DNA of 64,000 nt from Pythium myriotylum (Eukaryota > Oomycota > Peronosporomycetes > Pythiales > Pythiaceae), in the NCBI GenBank assembly GCA_023091665.1, contig JALJCQ010000023.1:620001-684000 (forward strand), read 5' to 3'. Position 1 is the stretch's first letter. The number at the start of each line of letters is the position of its first letter. Below are positions 10,441 to 22,307 of this stretch, piece by piece. The notes below the pieces were generated by a model. That model was given only the letters and a program-made list of their open reading frames with translations, was not told the DNA's origin and made no database searches. The translations under genes and the position numbers were made by a program.

Positions 10441-12370
10441 ATGGCTCCTGCTCGACGAGCGACTGCGAATATTGACGGTACGCGCGGTGCCTTGCGATGG
10501 AGAAGCTCCTTGAGCGCTTAATGATGTGTGATTGCGGTCAGCGCCGGTCTGGAAGAGTTACGTCGCTGCGCGGATCGACGGGGTTCCTGGGGCGAAGACT
10601 ACGGTGAATGGATCGAGTGTCGTTGCACGGTCGCGCAAACGGCCGAAGCCTCCTACAGCCGAGTCGAGTGTGAAAGACGGGTTCGCATCTAAGCAGCAAG
10701 TCACCACGCGCGCGAATGTCCGCTCGTATTGGGAGGCGCTGGCAGTGCAGGAGCGACTGCAAATCCTCATGGTCGATGACCCAGATATCGTCAAGCAGTT
10801 GTACAAACTTAACTTGAGTCTTCTCTGCGTCGGCCTTATGCAGCGCCACTTGAAAGCTGGCACCACGCGCGCATCAACAATTGCAGGGTCGTCTCCCTCC
10901 GCCGGCACAAAGGCGACCACAGCGACACCCAGCAGTGGTTCACCAGGTCCGACAAGCCCTGCAGCACCAACTACAACCAGTCTTGAGTCTCCGAACTCCA
11001 GCGATAGCGAGCGCACGTACGACCTACTCGAGGCGATGGAATTCATGGATATCGGCACTGGGATCCTCACTGTGAAGACGGAGCTCGTTGAAGACGTGGA
11101 GCACATGTTCACGTTGGTGACTACTGTACTCCATGGATTCTTGACTTCTATTCATGTACTCACGGATTCGCAATTCCGCGACTTGTTTGTGGTGGAAAGC
11201 GAAGTAATCAACACCTGGGAAGACTATGAGCGTCTAATCGCGATGCTCGTTGAGCAGCTGATGCTACGCAGCTACGTCTCTAACCTCGAAAAGCAAGCGC
11301 TACAACAAATGGAAGCTCTCCTCTTGGAAGCATCTCAAGAAGAGAAAACGAGTCACACTATGAAATCGAGCACAAGCACTAGCGCATCGAAGAAGAAGAA
11401 GAAAAAGAAGAAATTCAAAGCTTCGAAGCAAGTGTTTGCAGTCGATAATGATGATAACGCCAAGCAATGCGCCGAACCGGATCCGTGCCTATCAGAGTCA
11501 GAAAGCGAGCCGGAGATTGAGAGATCGCCCGATGAGAAAGACACAGAAGACATCGCTTACCACAGCGAGTGCAGCACCGAAGACGCGGACTTATCCGGTC
11601 CCTCTAGTCCTGTGAAATCCCTTGCAAAGTCGCTGAATCGACTGAATCCCCATGCTGAAGTCTTCCAGCCGTCTCATCTCCCGAGCCTAGCTGACCTCGC
11701 GAGTCCATCTTCAGGGAAGCGCAAGCTAGATGAGTTCATCATCAACATTCCTTGGCAAGATATTGTCGGTGGATTGGATGAGGACGAGGGTGCAGATGAG
11801 TCAGTGGTCGACGTCGTCTCCGGCGATTTGGGCTGCCGCCGACCTCGTGATAAATATCGACGTAGGGACGAAGACGCGGAGATCGAGTGGCATTTGCAGC
11901 ACATCTACGCCTCCACCTCCGCGATGTTTGGTTGGGACTTCAACGAGCAGCGTGAGATCGCGACTCCACTGAGTGACCCATGGATCAATTCCGGTCTATG
12001 GCGTACGGACCCTCGAGAAGTCGTACGCTACTACTTCCCACCGACGAATATCGCGGCTACTTTGCCAACCCCTCCATTTCCTCCAGTACCGATAGCTCCA
12101 TCATCGTCGGTGCCACCCTCGCGATACTACTTTGCACCGCCTCACGCAACCCAGCGCCCCACAGCATCTGGGCCATCTCCAAGTTCGATCCCGTACCCAT
12201 CATTCCTACCTCCTCCGAGCGGTCCACCGGTGTCTTTCTGGGAGGAGAGTCCAACCCCACGCCCCATGTTTCCTGAAATAGCCGAGCACCACGGCTACTC
12301 GCGACTGCGCTCGACTAAAGCCCAGCCCTCTGGACGACGAGCCAAGTTCTCACACACCACCAGACGCTGA
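10441..12370 (+). CDS. Hypothetical protein with poly-Lys and Ser/Pro-rich tail, 621 aa
   Basis: Model: join(10441..10477,10542..12370). Exon 1 encodes MAPARRATANID and ends in phase 1 at a GTACGC donor; the acceptor is GGTCAG, and joining gives Ala then PVWKSYVAARIDG. Residues about 60-120 and 170-290 look folded and helical (for example LLEAMEFMDIGTGILTVKTE and TWEDYERLIAMLVEQL). Then follow a run of eight lysines (about 296-304, a possible nuclear or nucleolar signal), a Glu/Asp/Ser-rich acidic region, and a Pro/Ser-rich C-terminus with repeated PPS and PYPS motifs. I do not recognise a named domain. The acidic and basic tracts fit a nuclear protein, which is inference. The 146-bp gap to the next gene on the same strand is short. 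Confidence 0.75.
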
Positions 12371-12516
12371 CAACATGGCTACACTATATCGTACCTAAAC
12401 CATAATCGACAGTACGTTTGTCCTCATATCTCATTGGCTTAAATCCCGTCGTGGTAGCTTGTGTGGGTGGGATCGACTCGCGGCGAGCAGCTCTTCGGAC
12501 ACTACCGACGCAGAGG

Positions 12517-13081
12517 ATGGCGATGGCGACGACGGTGTCTACGGCGGCCAAGGCACTCCAGCGCGGCGTCACCATCCACGCACGCTCCACGCCTGCAGCT
12601 ACTGCAGCACTGCAGACGCGCAGCTTTGCGACGCCGACCAAGAAGAAGGCTAGCAAGAAAGGCAAGAAGACGGCCGAGGATGCCAACTTCGAGCTCATGC
12701 TGCGCACGCTGCGCGGGCGCTACCCAGAGGCGTACGTTCGCAGGTCGCAGGCACTGCATTGCAAGAGCCGCTTACTGATTTTGTTTGTATCGATGGCTTA
12801 GCGAGCCATTCACTGACGAGGACAAACAGCGCTTCCAAGAGATTGGCCGTCGCTACAACGTGATGAGCACAATCCGACACAACCACTACATGCGCGACCT
12901 CCAGACCAAGATCGATTTGAAGTGGGAGGCAATTAATGCACTGCCTAAGGAGCTCCAGCAGGAAGCTCTCGAAAATGACTACTCCGCCACTCCAGAGGAG
13001 CGCGGCTTCGCGACGTGGACTCCTCCGATTGAGGGCTTCTTCCGATACTCGGGCGAAGACGGTGAGGAATTTGACGAGTAG
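12517..13081 (+). CDS. Mitochondrial protein, possibly ribosomal mL40-like, 164 aa
   Basis: Model: join(12517..12731,12802..13081); the intron starts GTACGT and ends GGCTTAG, phase 2. The first 40 residues are rich in Ala, Ser, Thr and Arg with no acidic residues and end RSFATPTKKK, a clear mitochondrial presequence with a likely cleavage site at RSF. The mature part is helical and charged, with RRYNVMSTIRHNHYMRD, then LKWEAINALPKELQQEALE, and a C-terminal TPPIEGFFRYSGEDGEEFDE. The run ending LPKELQQEAL resembles the C-terminal helix of mitochondrial large-subunit protein mL40, but this is a memory-based resemblance and could be wrong. A frame upstream of the ATG also starts at 12418 but adds nothing conserved. 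A possible initiator CTCATTGGCTTAAAT lies near 12427. Confidence 0.7.
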
Positions 13082-13228
13082 CGCGTTAGCAGTAGAAATC
13101 AAATGCACGAGCAGAAGACCCTCCAAGGTCTGAAACGCTCATCGTGAAACGTGATTCGTTCACTGTGGCGGGCGTCTTTGCAAGTTTATTGATACAATTC
13201 ATACTACTATGTTCCTCGGCCAGCTCGC

Positions 13229-16200
13229 TCATGAGCTGAGGAACGGTCCCATCGCCGGGATGTCCAGTGCTTCGTTGAGTTCTCGCATCAGAGCTTCGTC
13301 TTCTTCCTCTCTCGCACACTTCTCTTTTCTTTGGTTTGATGTCTCGGATGAAACATTCTCGTCTACTTGAGCTACGTACGAGCTCATGTCACCGGTAGAT
13401 TCGGTCAATAATCGATCCTCATTGCTACTTGGCTGTTTCGACAGCCATTCCCTCACATTTCGCTGGATAACCAGAGATGCAAGAGCATGGGTCTTCATTC
13501 TCGCGAAGTTTTTGCGGCAGAGCACCCCGCGCGTTGCTGCTTGGACTTTGATGGTTACGTTTCGGGTTTGCAAGAAGCTTTTCCGAGCGAGCATTGAGCG
13601 AGCTGCAGCTTGCACGGTTACAGCTGCCCGTTCACGCTCCGACATTTCTCGCTCGGACATAAAGTGGTGCCCTACGTTTTGCTTAAGCTTCTCGTCCTGT
13701 TGTTTTTGCTGGTCCTCGATGTTTTTGGCAGCTTCATGTAGCCGCTTTGTAGTCTCCCGCATGTTTCGGCAGTTCCGTCGAAGCAACCACGCCCGCACAT
13801 TTGATTGAATTACGCGAGCTTCTTCTTCAAGTGACTGGATCTCCTCTGGCCCCATCAATTCCATTGCAGCCCCTAGCTTGTTCAAATTCTCTTCATCGTC
13901 TGCAATGACACTCTTCACGTCCGAATCACGGATCCCCTCTGTCTCCACTCCCACGTAGATAATGGAACTGCCGCCATTGGTGAAATCAGACCCCTTTCCT
14001 GGCGAGGACGCTGAAGATGAACCTTGGGTCTTTAATACTGCCGTGCCATCATCGCTGATACAGCTTCCACGGCGCTTCGCGCTTGCATATGAAGACGCTA
14101 AATCACGTGAGATGCTGAGCGATAGCGCACACTTGTCGTGAAGACTCATCGTAGAGAAAGCCCCAAGAAGAAGTTTTCGATTGTGTTCGTGATTCTCACC
14201 CACCTGTAAGGATTCGTTAGACACATGACTGTACTAGTTTGTACGGGAGACTTACGTATGAAGCACTGCGTGACGAAGTGGTTGTTCCACTGGATTGTTC
14301 CGTACCGGAATCCATTTCACTCTCGACGCTTGGGGACTCAGGCGTGAGCGCAGACCGTTCCTGCGAGGAAAACAGACCGCTATTATCATTGTCATCGATT
14401 TCCATTTCTTCCGCCGTATCTTTCCACATTCCCCCTGGAGAGGTCTCGGTTTCGAGCGAGCTTTCCAGCACCGTCGTATCACCCATGAGCTTGCGCAGAT
14501 GTTGGGACACCTCGGTATGACCAGATTTCTCAGCTCTCTCCGCCGGTGTGGTGCCATCGAAGTCTAGCGCAAACACGTCTGCGCCAGCCTCTAATAGTTT
14601 TGAAACAACCTCTCCGTGACCACATCCAGCCGCTAAATGAAGCGGCGTTTGACCTTGTGTGCTCTGCTGATTAACTTGGGCCCCATGAGAAAGTAAAAGA
14701 GGTATCAGATGCGAGTAATTGTAGAAGCTCACATAATGGAGCAAGCTAAGGCCGGTTTCATCGAGGGAGTTGAGCTCTTCGAGCAGTTCTTCGCTGGTGT
14801 GAGCAACCGTTACCAACTGCCGTACCACATTTTCAATCAGCTGCTCTGATAGAGACTCCAAGTCTTGATCACTTAACGCTTCGATTGCACCATCGTCCAG
14901 TGCAGCGTTTGTGTCACTTTCAGTCGCTGCTTTCACAAAACTTGAAGAAACGTCACTTGAGCGTATTTCCTGGTGATCACCAAGACGTAGGTTTGGTATA
15001 TCAGTGATATTCGACGTTGTTCGTATCGCATCTTGAAACTCAGCAAGGCGTTCTACCACACGGATCTTGCACTGACGCTCATCCACTACATCAACAAGAG
15101 TGTCAGCACTCAACAGCTAGGTATCAAAGACAAATAAGGCGTACAGTCGGTGTCAACGAAAGCAGAGAGGTTTCCGCAGTCAGGGTTGCTCCAACGGCGT
15201 CCATCCGAAGCGTTAGCGCCGCTACTGTTCCTCAATTCTAGACGATCTCTCGCGCCAGGTGACCGACCGCGTTTCCCCGAGCTCGATACAGCAGGTTCTG
15301 GTATTAAAGGGAGTGATCGGACTTCAATCGATAACGTCTCGTCGGCAGGTGCTGGCGTCGGAGCTGGGGAGGTCAAGACACTCTTGTATTGAAACTGGGC
15401 GGAGGTGGACACCTGAACATAATCAGGAGACACTCCTGAGGAAGAAAAGCACAAAAAAATCTCCACTGGGCCAGCTGAATTGGCTGGTGGGGCTGTGGAC
15501 AAGACGCATTAGTATTAGCACGTGAAGTCTTGGCTAGATACTCTAATTCGCATACCTGAGCAACGGATCACAGTGTCTGACAGTAGCTCTGCTGGAGATC
15601 TCGAGTGAGTTCCAAACCGGACAAACAAGCTCATCGACGAGGGAGTTTCTACGGAAGATAGAGGTGCAGCGAGGCAAAACAATATCTTCGCACCACCTTC
15701 GATAAAATCCCAGCCAGGCGAGAAATCCGATATATCAATGAGTGTCGGTGCCGCTGAGGCACTGCTCTGCACCATGCTATGCGACGAATTTGACGGAGAT
15801 AGTAAACCCGATAGTTCTGAAAATAATGTGTCGTCGACCTCGAACTGTGGCAGATGGGCTCCCGAAGACGGACCACCTGACTCGAGCTGCGTATGAGAAG
15901 TTGACGTATGGTAGTCCAGGGCCAAGCAGTCTGCAATGTCAACATGAGCATAACTTTTCTAGAAATGGGAAAAGCGATTTGAACGATACCTTTCATCATC
16001 GCATCGACAGATTGAACAGGCTCTGAGTAGGGGTCAGCTTTAAATCCCCACTCGGAAACTGTGGGCTGTGATGAGCCCAGTGGTGTCGTTGGCTGAGACA
16101 GTGTTCTCTTAAGGCTCCTACTCGGTGACTGTTTACCGTATACAGGCAAGATCGGGATGACTCGTGGTAACGGTTGCGCCTTTGATGGTACGAGCAGTCC

Positions 16201-16857
16201 CATTGCAGGGTCGGTCTTGTTGGCTTCATCAAAGTAGTGGACGAGCATTACTTGCTGCTTCGAGTCGCGCAGGTAGTAATTCCTACGATGGAAGGTCTAT
16301 CATAACACCGCATAGTGAGATAGTGAGCAATCGATACACACTTTTGGAGCATGCAAACCCACAGGGATTTCAGCCGAGTGGACGTACGTGCCGAGGATTA
16401 TGACTTCACGGTTTATCACTAATTTAGCACGGTCTTCGCGAACCTGTCGATCCGCCACGTGACATCAGTGCACAGTCACAAAGAAGCGCAGAGCCTCAAC
16501 ATGAACAACTTACGCGCCCTGAGTTGTCTTTGCGCTTTTGCCATCGCCAGCCGTCCTTCTTGAAGTCTGAAACTTCGTTCGTGTCGTAGAAAACCAAGGT
16601 CCCACCTGCGCAGTCACAATGAGCCTCGAGCCGGCGACGAAAAGGAACATGACATTTTTGGCCATCATACTCATTGGTCGCGGTTGTAGTACGCGCAGGC
16701 ATGGCACGGCAGTCTGCTGCTTGTGGTGAAGTAGCAGGAAGACCAGCTCATCCTTCACGAGCCAGCGCCGGGTCGCGCAGAGCAGCAGCTCCCTCGCGCG
16801 CGCGTCGACCGAGGGATCAGACGAAGCGCATTGCGGCGGACTGACGATGGAGGCCAT
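13229..16857 (-). CDS. CAMTA: CAMTA calmodulin-binding transcription activator, 1064 aa, 8 exons
   Basis: Model: complement(join(13229..14203,14256..15085,15145..15492,15556..15930,15990..16296,16363..16443,16514..16605,16671..16857)); all junctions are GT..AG and every phase matches. Exons 1-4 encode a CG-1 DNA-binding domain (about 15-135): RRWLVKDELVFLLL, SGGTLVFYDTNEV, KKDGWRWQKRKD, VREDRAKL, FHRRNYYLRD, VMLVHYFDE. Exons 5-6 give a TIG/IPT domain (about 285-380) starting DFSPGWDFIEGGAKI. Exon 7 holds two to three ankyrin repeats (TPLHLAAGCGHGEVV). Exon 8 has about four IQ motifs (ARVIQSNVRAWLLRR, AVTVQAAARSMLARK, IKVQAATRGVLCRK, LVIQRNVREWL). Family members couple calcium/calmodulin to transcription in the nucleus through CGCG-type sites. 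ATG 16857 (MASIVSPPQ) is the first ATG of its frame. Introns are 52-70 bp. Confidence 0.93.
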
Positions 16858-18118
16858 CAAAGGCGTGCGGACACCACCGCGGAGAGCGCGGATCTCGGCG
16901 CGGGCACGACGGCGGCGCTTGATGCCGGCCAGGTTCCGATGATGCGACAAGGGGTATGACAAGTCGCACCTCACTAGACAGATTAATTATGTGTATGCTA
17001 CAGTACATAAAACCCACAGTTCACTACAGCAGTCATTCACTAGGTTAACCACTTGCGCAAAGTTGACGTTTCTTGTGAGCAAACGGATCCCGGTTTCCGC
17101 ATCGCCCACCACGCGACTTCCACGCCGAGCAGAGAGCTCGCTCAATGATTTGGTGTCGAGAACGAGTATCTAAGCATGAGAGGTACCAGGAGCATCACTG
17201 GGCCTGTCGCTTGAGCGGAAGTCGCTCAGCGTCAATCGCATATTCTCGTTGGGGCGAGGATCCTGGCGATCGATCCCGCAGACTTCCTTCCAGTCGTGAT
17301 CCACTCCGACGAATATTGTATGCACTTCTGTGCACGGACGGTTGCACAATGATCAGTCGGTTGTCGAGTGGTTCCGTTTGCAACGAATCCACGCGGATTA
17401 CCCGTGGTGTTCCTCCTCGATGGTGGGATATGGACCCACCCAGCCAACCATGGAGCTCTCAGCTGCTTGTGTTCCTTCATCACAGCGAAGCACGTCATGC
17501 GCCACTTTCAACACCATCCAGCGCACGAACATCATTCATTTTGTGGCCAACATGTTGTCCTCGTCGTGTGGTCGTCTATCCAAACCTTGATCTCGTCACC
17601 TCACTTCATTTACCACCATCATGAGCATCACTGTTGCGTTCTGTGTCCGAATTGGAATAATCTGTCTCATCCTAAACCGCTGTTAAGTTCCCTCAGCACG
17701 CATCCTATCCCATCACTCACCTGGCGGTTGGCTCAACTCTTCCCTTGGGAACACATTAGTCGTTGGTCGTCAGCAGAATATCCGACTGGAGCGACATCCT
17801 ACCAAAACGCATGATCCGACCAGGTGCCGCGAACGGCGCTGATTGGATTATGGTTGATGAGGTAAATACCCTCGTTCAGAGGAGCTAAAGAAATGCATTC
17901 ATGGAGATGCGAAAAGCCTCGCCGAGTTCAAGGCATCTCCGTGTCGCGTACGTAAAGAAATCTCAATTTTTAACAAGCACCTACTTGTTCTGTTTCGGTC
18001 GCAGAGGTCGGAGTCAATTCTCTTCTTTACCGCCGCCTCTTCGACGCGTCGAGATCTTTCTTGGTGGAGGATGGATTGCCGCGACATGGTATATATTGCA
18101 CCAACACTCTTGCTACCT
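16858..18118. other. Gene-poor stretch upstream of CAMTA
   Basis: This 1.26 kb lies between the CAMTA 5' end and the 3' end of the zinc-finger gene. All three plus-strand frames between 17140 and 17815 contain long broken open stretches (for example 17145-17624 and 17368-17814). Their predicted proteins are His-, Ser- and Cys-rich with no recognisable domain. It may be a decayed mobile element or simply low-stop sequence; I cannot tell. The CAMTA promoter should be at 16860-17000. Confidence 0.4.
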
Positions 18119-19957
18119 TTACCGTTGGGTAGGAAGATTCGGTTTAGATGCGGGCGGCGGCGACGATGATGGCGTTGGAGACGGTGTGCGCGATGCCAGC
18201 GTCCGCCTGATTCCGAGTTCAATCGACTCGTTCAATTCGTCGAGGTTGTGCCCATCTTTGCCCAGCACGCGCAGGTGTGTGGAACAGAGCGCGTTGCGAC
18301 GCGACGGGCGTGTGCACATTGGCACAGTGCAGCGCCGACCGCCGCCGTGGTGTGCGCAGAAACCTCCACCACGGTCATTCCGGCGGCACCCGTCGACGAC
18401 ACACAGCCTGGAACCGCCGTGTAACGCGCAGTAACTCCCGCGTTGCGTGCCTTTCATGCAGCCAGGGAACGCACACCGCTTGCCGCCTCCGTGCTGGCGG
18501 CAGAAGCCGCCACCTTGAGAACTCTTTTCGCAGTTGCCGTACTGACACCTTGGGCCACCGCCGTGGGCCTTGCAGAGCGAATTTGTTTGCGCCGCCTTTT
18601 CGCAGCCATCTACGCTGCAGCGCTTGCCTCCTCCATGCTTGATACACAAATTGCCTCCCTGTGAGCTCTTGTCGCATCCAGCAACGATACATCTTCGTCC
18701 ACCACCATGAGCGATACACAAGCCAAGCGAGCGCGAGCGCTTGCCACAACCTGGTACAACGCATGCTCGTCTTACGCGCTTGGGTTTGGCCTTTGCTTTA
18801 CCCACTCGCAGCAATGACTTGCCCGAACTACTTGTCGACGGTGTCGACGGATTAGACGATGTGGCAGACGAAAAATCGGAGTCATCCGCGTGGTCGAGTT
18901 CGGATGATTGTTGGTTTTCATGTTCGTCTTCATCTTCATTGTCTAGGAGGACACTTCCGCTGTTCATGTGCCCTGATTTTGTCCCGTGTGCTGCTTCAAT
19001 CCTCGCTGTCTCACGCGCAAGCGTTGTCACGAGCATGTCGAGCGAGGCATCATCGAGCAAAGCGTCATCTTCCATATCCTCACTCTTTTGCTCGGAGTTA
19101 CCGAGCGGTTGATTCTCCATCGCAAAGACAGTTCGTCGATCTTGACCATATTGGAATGGCGTTGGCAATGAGTCACTGTCGACCGGTTGCTGAGTGAGTT
19201 GAAGATTATCGAGTGATGGTGGCTGCTGATTTGCCTTGTCTTGGTCCCACATGAAAAGACGCGAGCCCGCGAGCAAGTGGACTCCAGAAGTCCAGTGAGC
19301 CGATGAATGCAGCAGCGCCATGTCCTGTAACTCCTGAGCGAATGTGCTCTGGGTCGAGCGAGTTCGCAGCGACTGGGCCATCAGGCCCCCAGGCGTCTGG
19401 GTTGTCGACTCCGAATGCAAGCTGCTGCTATTGATCGAACGAGATCGCGAGTGGGTGTTGTCAGCGTAGCCGTGCGACGGCGGGGATGCGGCTTGTCGCT
19501 GGAACTCAAGCTGCTGCAGCTGCCGGACGAGTTGGGCTGTGGTGGACCTGGGTTCTTGCTGGTCGCACGATTGGCTACTCGGGGGCTCACCCATCTTGGG
19601 TGCTGCGTCTCCCGTGTGCCGAAGCCGACTGAGCCGAGCCTCCAGCGATTCGGCGTTGAAGCTGCCCGAGTCGTGCGGTGGAGACGTGCGACGGCTTGGG
19701 CTGCGAGTCTCGGGCTGCGACGCCGACTCGGCAGTGCCGAGGACGCGATTGCTGGGACGAACCCTCGCGTCCATAGCACCACCGCGGCGAGCCACGCCCA
19801 TGCCCGGAACTTTAAGACCCGACCCTGCGACACTGCGCAGGCCACGATTGACTGACACTTCGAGACAACAGTGGGCACTCGCGCGAGGGAGTTCGGCAGC
19901 TTGCGCTTGGCTCTGCGCCCGACCCTCCACGTTTCTTTGTGGCAGTGGGCGAGGCAT
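18119..19957 (-). CDS. WRKY19-like zinc-finger repeat protein, 612 aa (no WRKY domain)
   Basis: The C-terminal third carries seven tandem 24-residue units of the pattern CX4CX9CX2H followed by GGG+RC, for example CSVDGCEKAAQTNSLCKAH. Each unit has three Cys and one His, enough for one zinc ion. Such repeats occur in the N-terminal part of plant WRKY19 and in many oomycete proteins annotated after it; no WRKYGQK is present, so WRKY should not be used as a name. The N-terminal half is disordered, rich in Ser, Gln and Pro, and a Ser/Thr/Pro tail follows the fingers. Before the fingers lies a basic KAKAKPKRVRR, a likely nuclear signal. Nucleic-acid binding in the nucleus is inferred. Start: the frame is open up to 20122 but the first ATG is 19957 (MPRPLPQRN); 19801 and 19774 are alternatives. 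GCTCATTCTGTACA at 19974-19961, just upstream of the chosen ATG, resembles an oomycete initiator. Confidence 0.82.
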   Translation of the reverse strand: MPRPLPQRNVEGRAQSQAQAAELPRASAHCCLEVSVNRGLRSVAGSGLKVPGMGVARRGGAMDARVRPSNRVLGTAESASQPETRSPSRRTSPPHDSGSFNAESLEARLSRLRHTGDAAPKMGEPPSSQSCDQQEPRSTTAQLVRQLQQLEFQRQAASPPSHGYADNTHSRSRSINSSSLHSESTTQTPGGLMAQSLRTRSTQSTFAQELQDMALLHSSAHWTSGVHLLAGSRLFMWDQDKANQQPPSLDNLQLTQQPVDSDSLPTPFQYGQDRRTVFAMENQPLGNSEQKSEDMEDDALLDDASLDMLVTTLARETARIEAAHGTKSGHMNSGSVLLDNEDEDEHENQQSSELDHADDSDFSSATSSNPSTPSTSSSGKSLLRVGKAKAKPKRVRRACVVPGCGKRSRSLGLCIAHGGGRRCIVAGCDKSSQGGNLCIKHGGGKRCSVDGCEKAAQTNSLCKAHGGGPRCQYGNCEKSSQGGGFCRQHGGGKRCAFPGCMKGTQRGSYCALHGGSRLCVVDGCRRNDRGGGFCAHHGGGRRCTVPMCTRPSRRNALCSTHLRVLGKDGHNLDELNESIELGIRRTLASRTPSPTPSSSPPPASKPNLPTQR

Positions 19958-22307
19958 GTCTGTACAGAATGAGCCGACCCTTTGGCGCGAGGAAGGGGTA
20001 GGGCTGAGTCGAACGTCGTGAAACGGTCGGTGAGGACTCTCAAACCTTATTGAAACAACCACCACGCTCAACGTACTGACGTTAAAGCCAAAAGGATTAC
20101 GACTGCTGAGCTTTTCAACCAATGAGCTGATCCATTAGTACCACTCTGTGACGATCCAAATTTCCATCCCCACGAGAAGGGCCATCGAAGGCGATCGAAT
20201 TCCAGAAATCTCAGTACGATACGCGCAAGATCGCGCGCAGAAAAAGCGGCAGGCGAACTGTTCGATGGGGAGACTGTTCCAACTGTTCCGGCAACACGCT
20301 CTTGACGTTGTCGTCTCCCGGACAATCTCGTTCTCTCCTATCCCTCTCTCGCTTTCGATGGTATTCTTGAGTCACGTCTTGAGCATCAGCACATCAGTGA
20401 AATTGTATGATGAAGGAACACATGTGCAAGTCAAGTGTCCAAGCCAAGGCTTCGATTTGAATTGATTCGATAAAGTTTGACGAGGAGCGATCCCTCACTG
20501 TGAGAGATGTGTTGCTGGTTGGCAGTGCATGTGGTGGGAACAAGAGGCAGCGCGTTTCGATTCTGGAAGTACAGAGGGTTGGTTGCTGAGGTCGTCGGCA
20601 TGATGTCACGTTCACAGTTGCAAATTGGCAGGATATTTGGACAGATGGTGGCGGTCGGTCGGAAATGTGTACAGTACACTCTAATAAACTTTCGAGAGCT
20701 GGGTGCCATAGACGAACGATCCTTGCTGTTCCCGTGACACCGCCCTGACGAGGCCCTATAGGGCCCACGTATACAGTACGTTGGCGCAAACAAGCATCAG
20801 ACTGCATGCCCTGTTTCTCATTGCCACCCGCTAAGCAGTCTGACTCAACAGTCTCAGCTCATGTCACGAGTGCGGCGAGTTCGTGGCTATGTCAGAGTCC
20901 TGCTGATGGTGACGCTCCCAACCCTTCTCTGCATCGACAAGCGCCAAATTTCCCTTTGGTCTCAGCATCGACAAGCGCCGAAATTCCCTTAGGCCAAATC
21001 AAGCGGGTGTGTCTCACGCACTCTGTGAGAAGCAGAGAGGAAGCAGCGCTGCAGGACTTTTTGCTCAAAACTCAACTAAATGCTTTCGCTACCCGCGCAA
21101 AGCCGAACATGTTGACCATTGCTACAATCATCACAAGGTATTGGCAAGTACGTATGATATACATAACCGTTGCTCTACTGGAATAGTTCGTGCGTGAAGC
21201 CTTCGTGCGTCGCTAAAGGAAACGAAGCCGAGAGCGTTGTTAATTTGTTGGGGTTGCTGTAACAGCAACCGGTATCGACACGTCCATTATCGCACGAGCA
21301 CAACATTGCCACCCAATTTCTATTTAGTTACTCTCTCTTCTTTGCTTTTTTTGTCATCACATGAAGATCTGGACTGCGTCAGATTATCTTCCAATATACC
21401 ATGGCTTTACACAATCTTCCCATGTGTGCTGACTTTTCAAGCGTCGAAACCACACCAGCGCACTTGCGGTAAGTGGCTCACCACAAGCGAGAGTACTTAC
21501 AATAGTCCTGTCGCTTGGCTTGCACACTTCACTTGATGTCTCCTATTTGACACTGCTGTTCGCTCCGTAGTCGAATTAGCTGGTGCTCATTACCTGTTGA
21601 CTATCTTGGTTGGCTGTCGTAGTCGTCGGTCAGCATGGATTGATGAGCAAGAAATTGCTCCATAAATTCTGCGCACAAGCGCACTCTCTCCCAACCGACA
21701 TATGCCATTGATATCTTCGCAAAATGAAGCCGAATGTGCCACTCATTATAAATCGTCACCGAATTGGTCAACGTCGGTCCAGAAATCGGACCTCCTCATC
21801 CACGCACCAGTGAACGCTGCTATCCTGTGAAAGAAAGGGAAAGCCTTAATGGCGAGCCCGAAGCTCTACACGCCATTGGCGAATTGATGCTATCATCATA
21901 TCAAACCCCCCATCGACATCCGCCTCGTCCTGAGCTGCAAGTGAACCGAGGTATGGTCCTCCGTGACACCGGCGCGTGTCTATGCAACCGTCGTGGAAGG
22001 CTTGTTCCACGACGAACAGCGAGTATGTCGGGTGACGGCGTCCTCCCAGTCTCTAATGCAAGACATGAACACAGCAACACGAGTCTCCTTCGCCCAAGAA
22101 TGGAGAAACCGAGGCTCATGAGTTTGAGAAGGTAGAGAAGCTGTGGACCGCACATTCGAGAAGCCCCAAGATTCGAGTGTGGACCACACTATATACGACT
22201 CTAATTCACTAGGTCAATTTAGATCAATGTGGACATCGAATCACGTGTAACATTTCATTCTTCCGCATGTGCTATTCGAAGAGGCAGCAACTCAGCAATT
22301 TCTCGGC
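19958..22307. other. Long intergenic region
   Basis: This is the largest gap in the window (about 2.3 kb), between the 5' end of the zinc-finger gene and the 3' end of the prolyl-hydroxylase-like gene. Base composition is lower in GC than the flanking genes. Open frames of 100-137 codons occur on both strands but none shows domain-like sequence. It contains a 26-bp direct repeat (20931-20990) and an imperfect palindrome GTGTGGACCACAC near 22177. No transposon ends or coding remnants are recognised. Confidence 0.5.
20931..20990. repeat. 26-bp direct repeat, two copies
   Basis: GCATCGACAAGCGCC occurs at 20931 and again at 20965, each followed by an almost identical A/T-rich tail ending TTCCCTT. 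The period is 34 bp. It lies in an intergenic region and has no evident function. Confidence 0.7.

Noticed and set aside
17145..17814. Overlapping plus-strand open frames, considered as a decayed transposase (short DDE-like resemblance to LPVVFLLDGG..H)
   Set aside because: No second catalytic motif, terminal repeat or consistent frame; the likeness is too short.
18119..19957. Calling the zinc-finger gene a WRKY transcription factor
   Set aside because: There is no WRKYGQK sequence or WRKY zinc site; only the unrelated N-terminal repeats of WRKY19 are similar.
22140..22200. Imperfect inverted repeat around GTGTGGACCACAC
   Set aside because: Arms are short and mismatched; no element boundaries or target duplication are seen.
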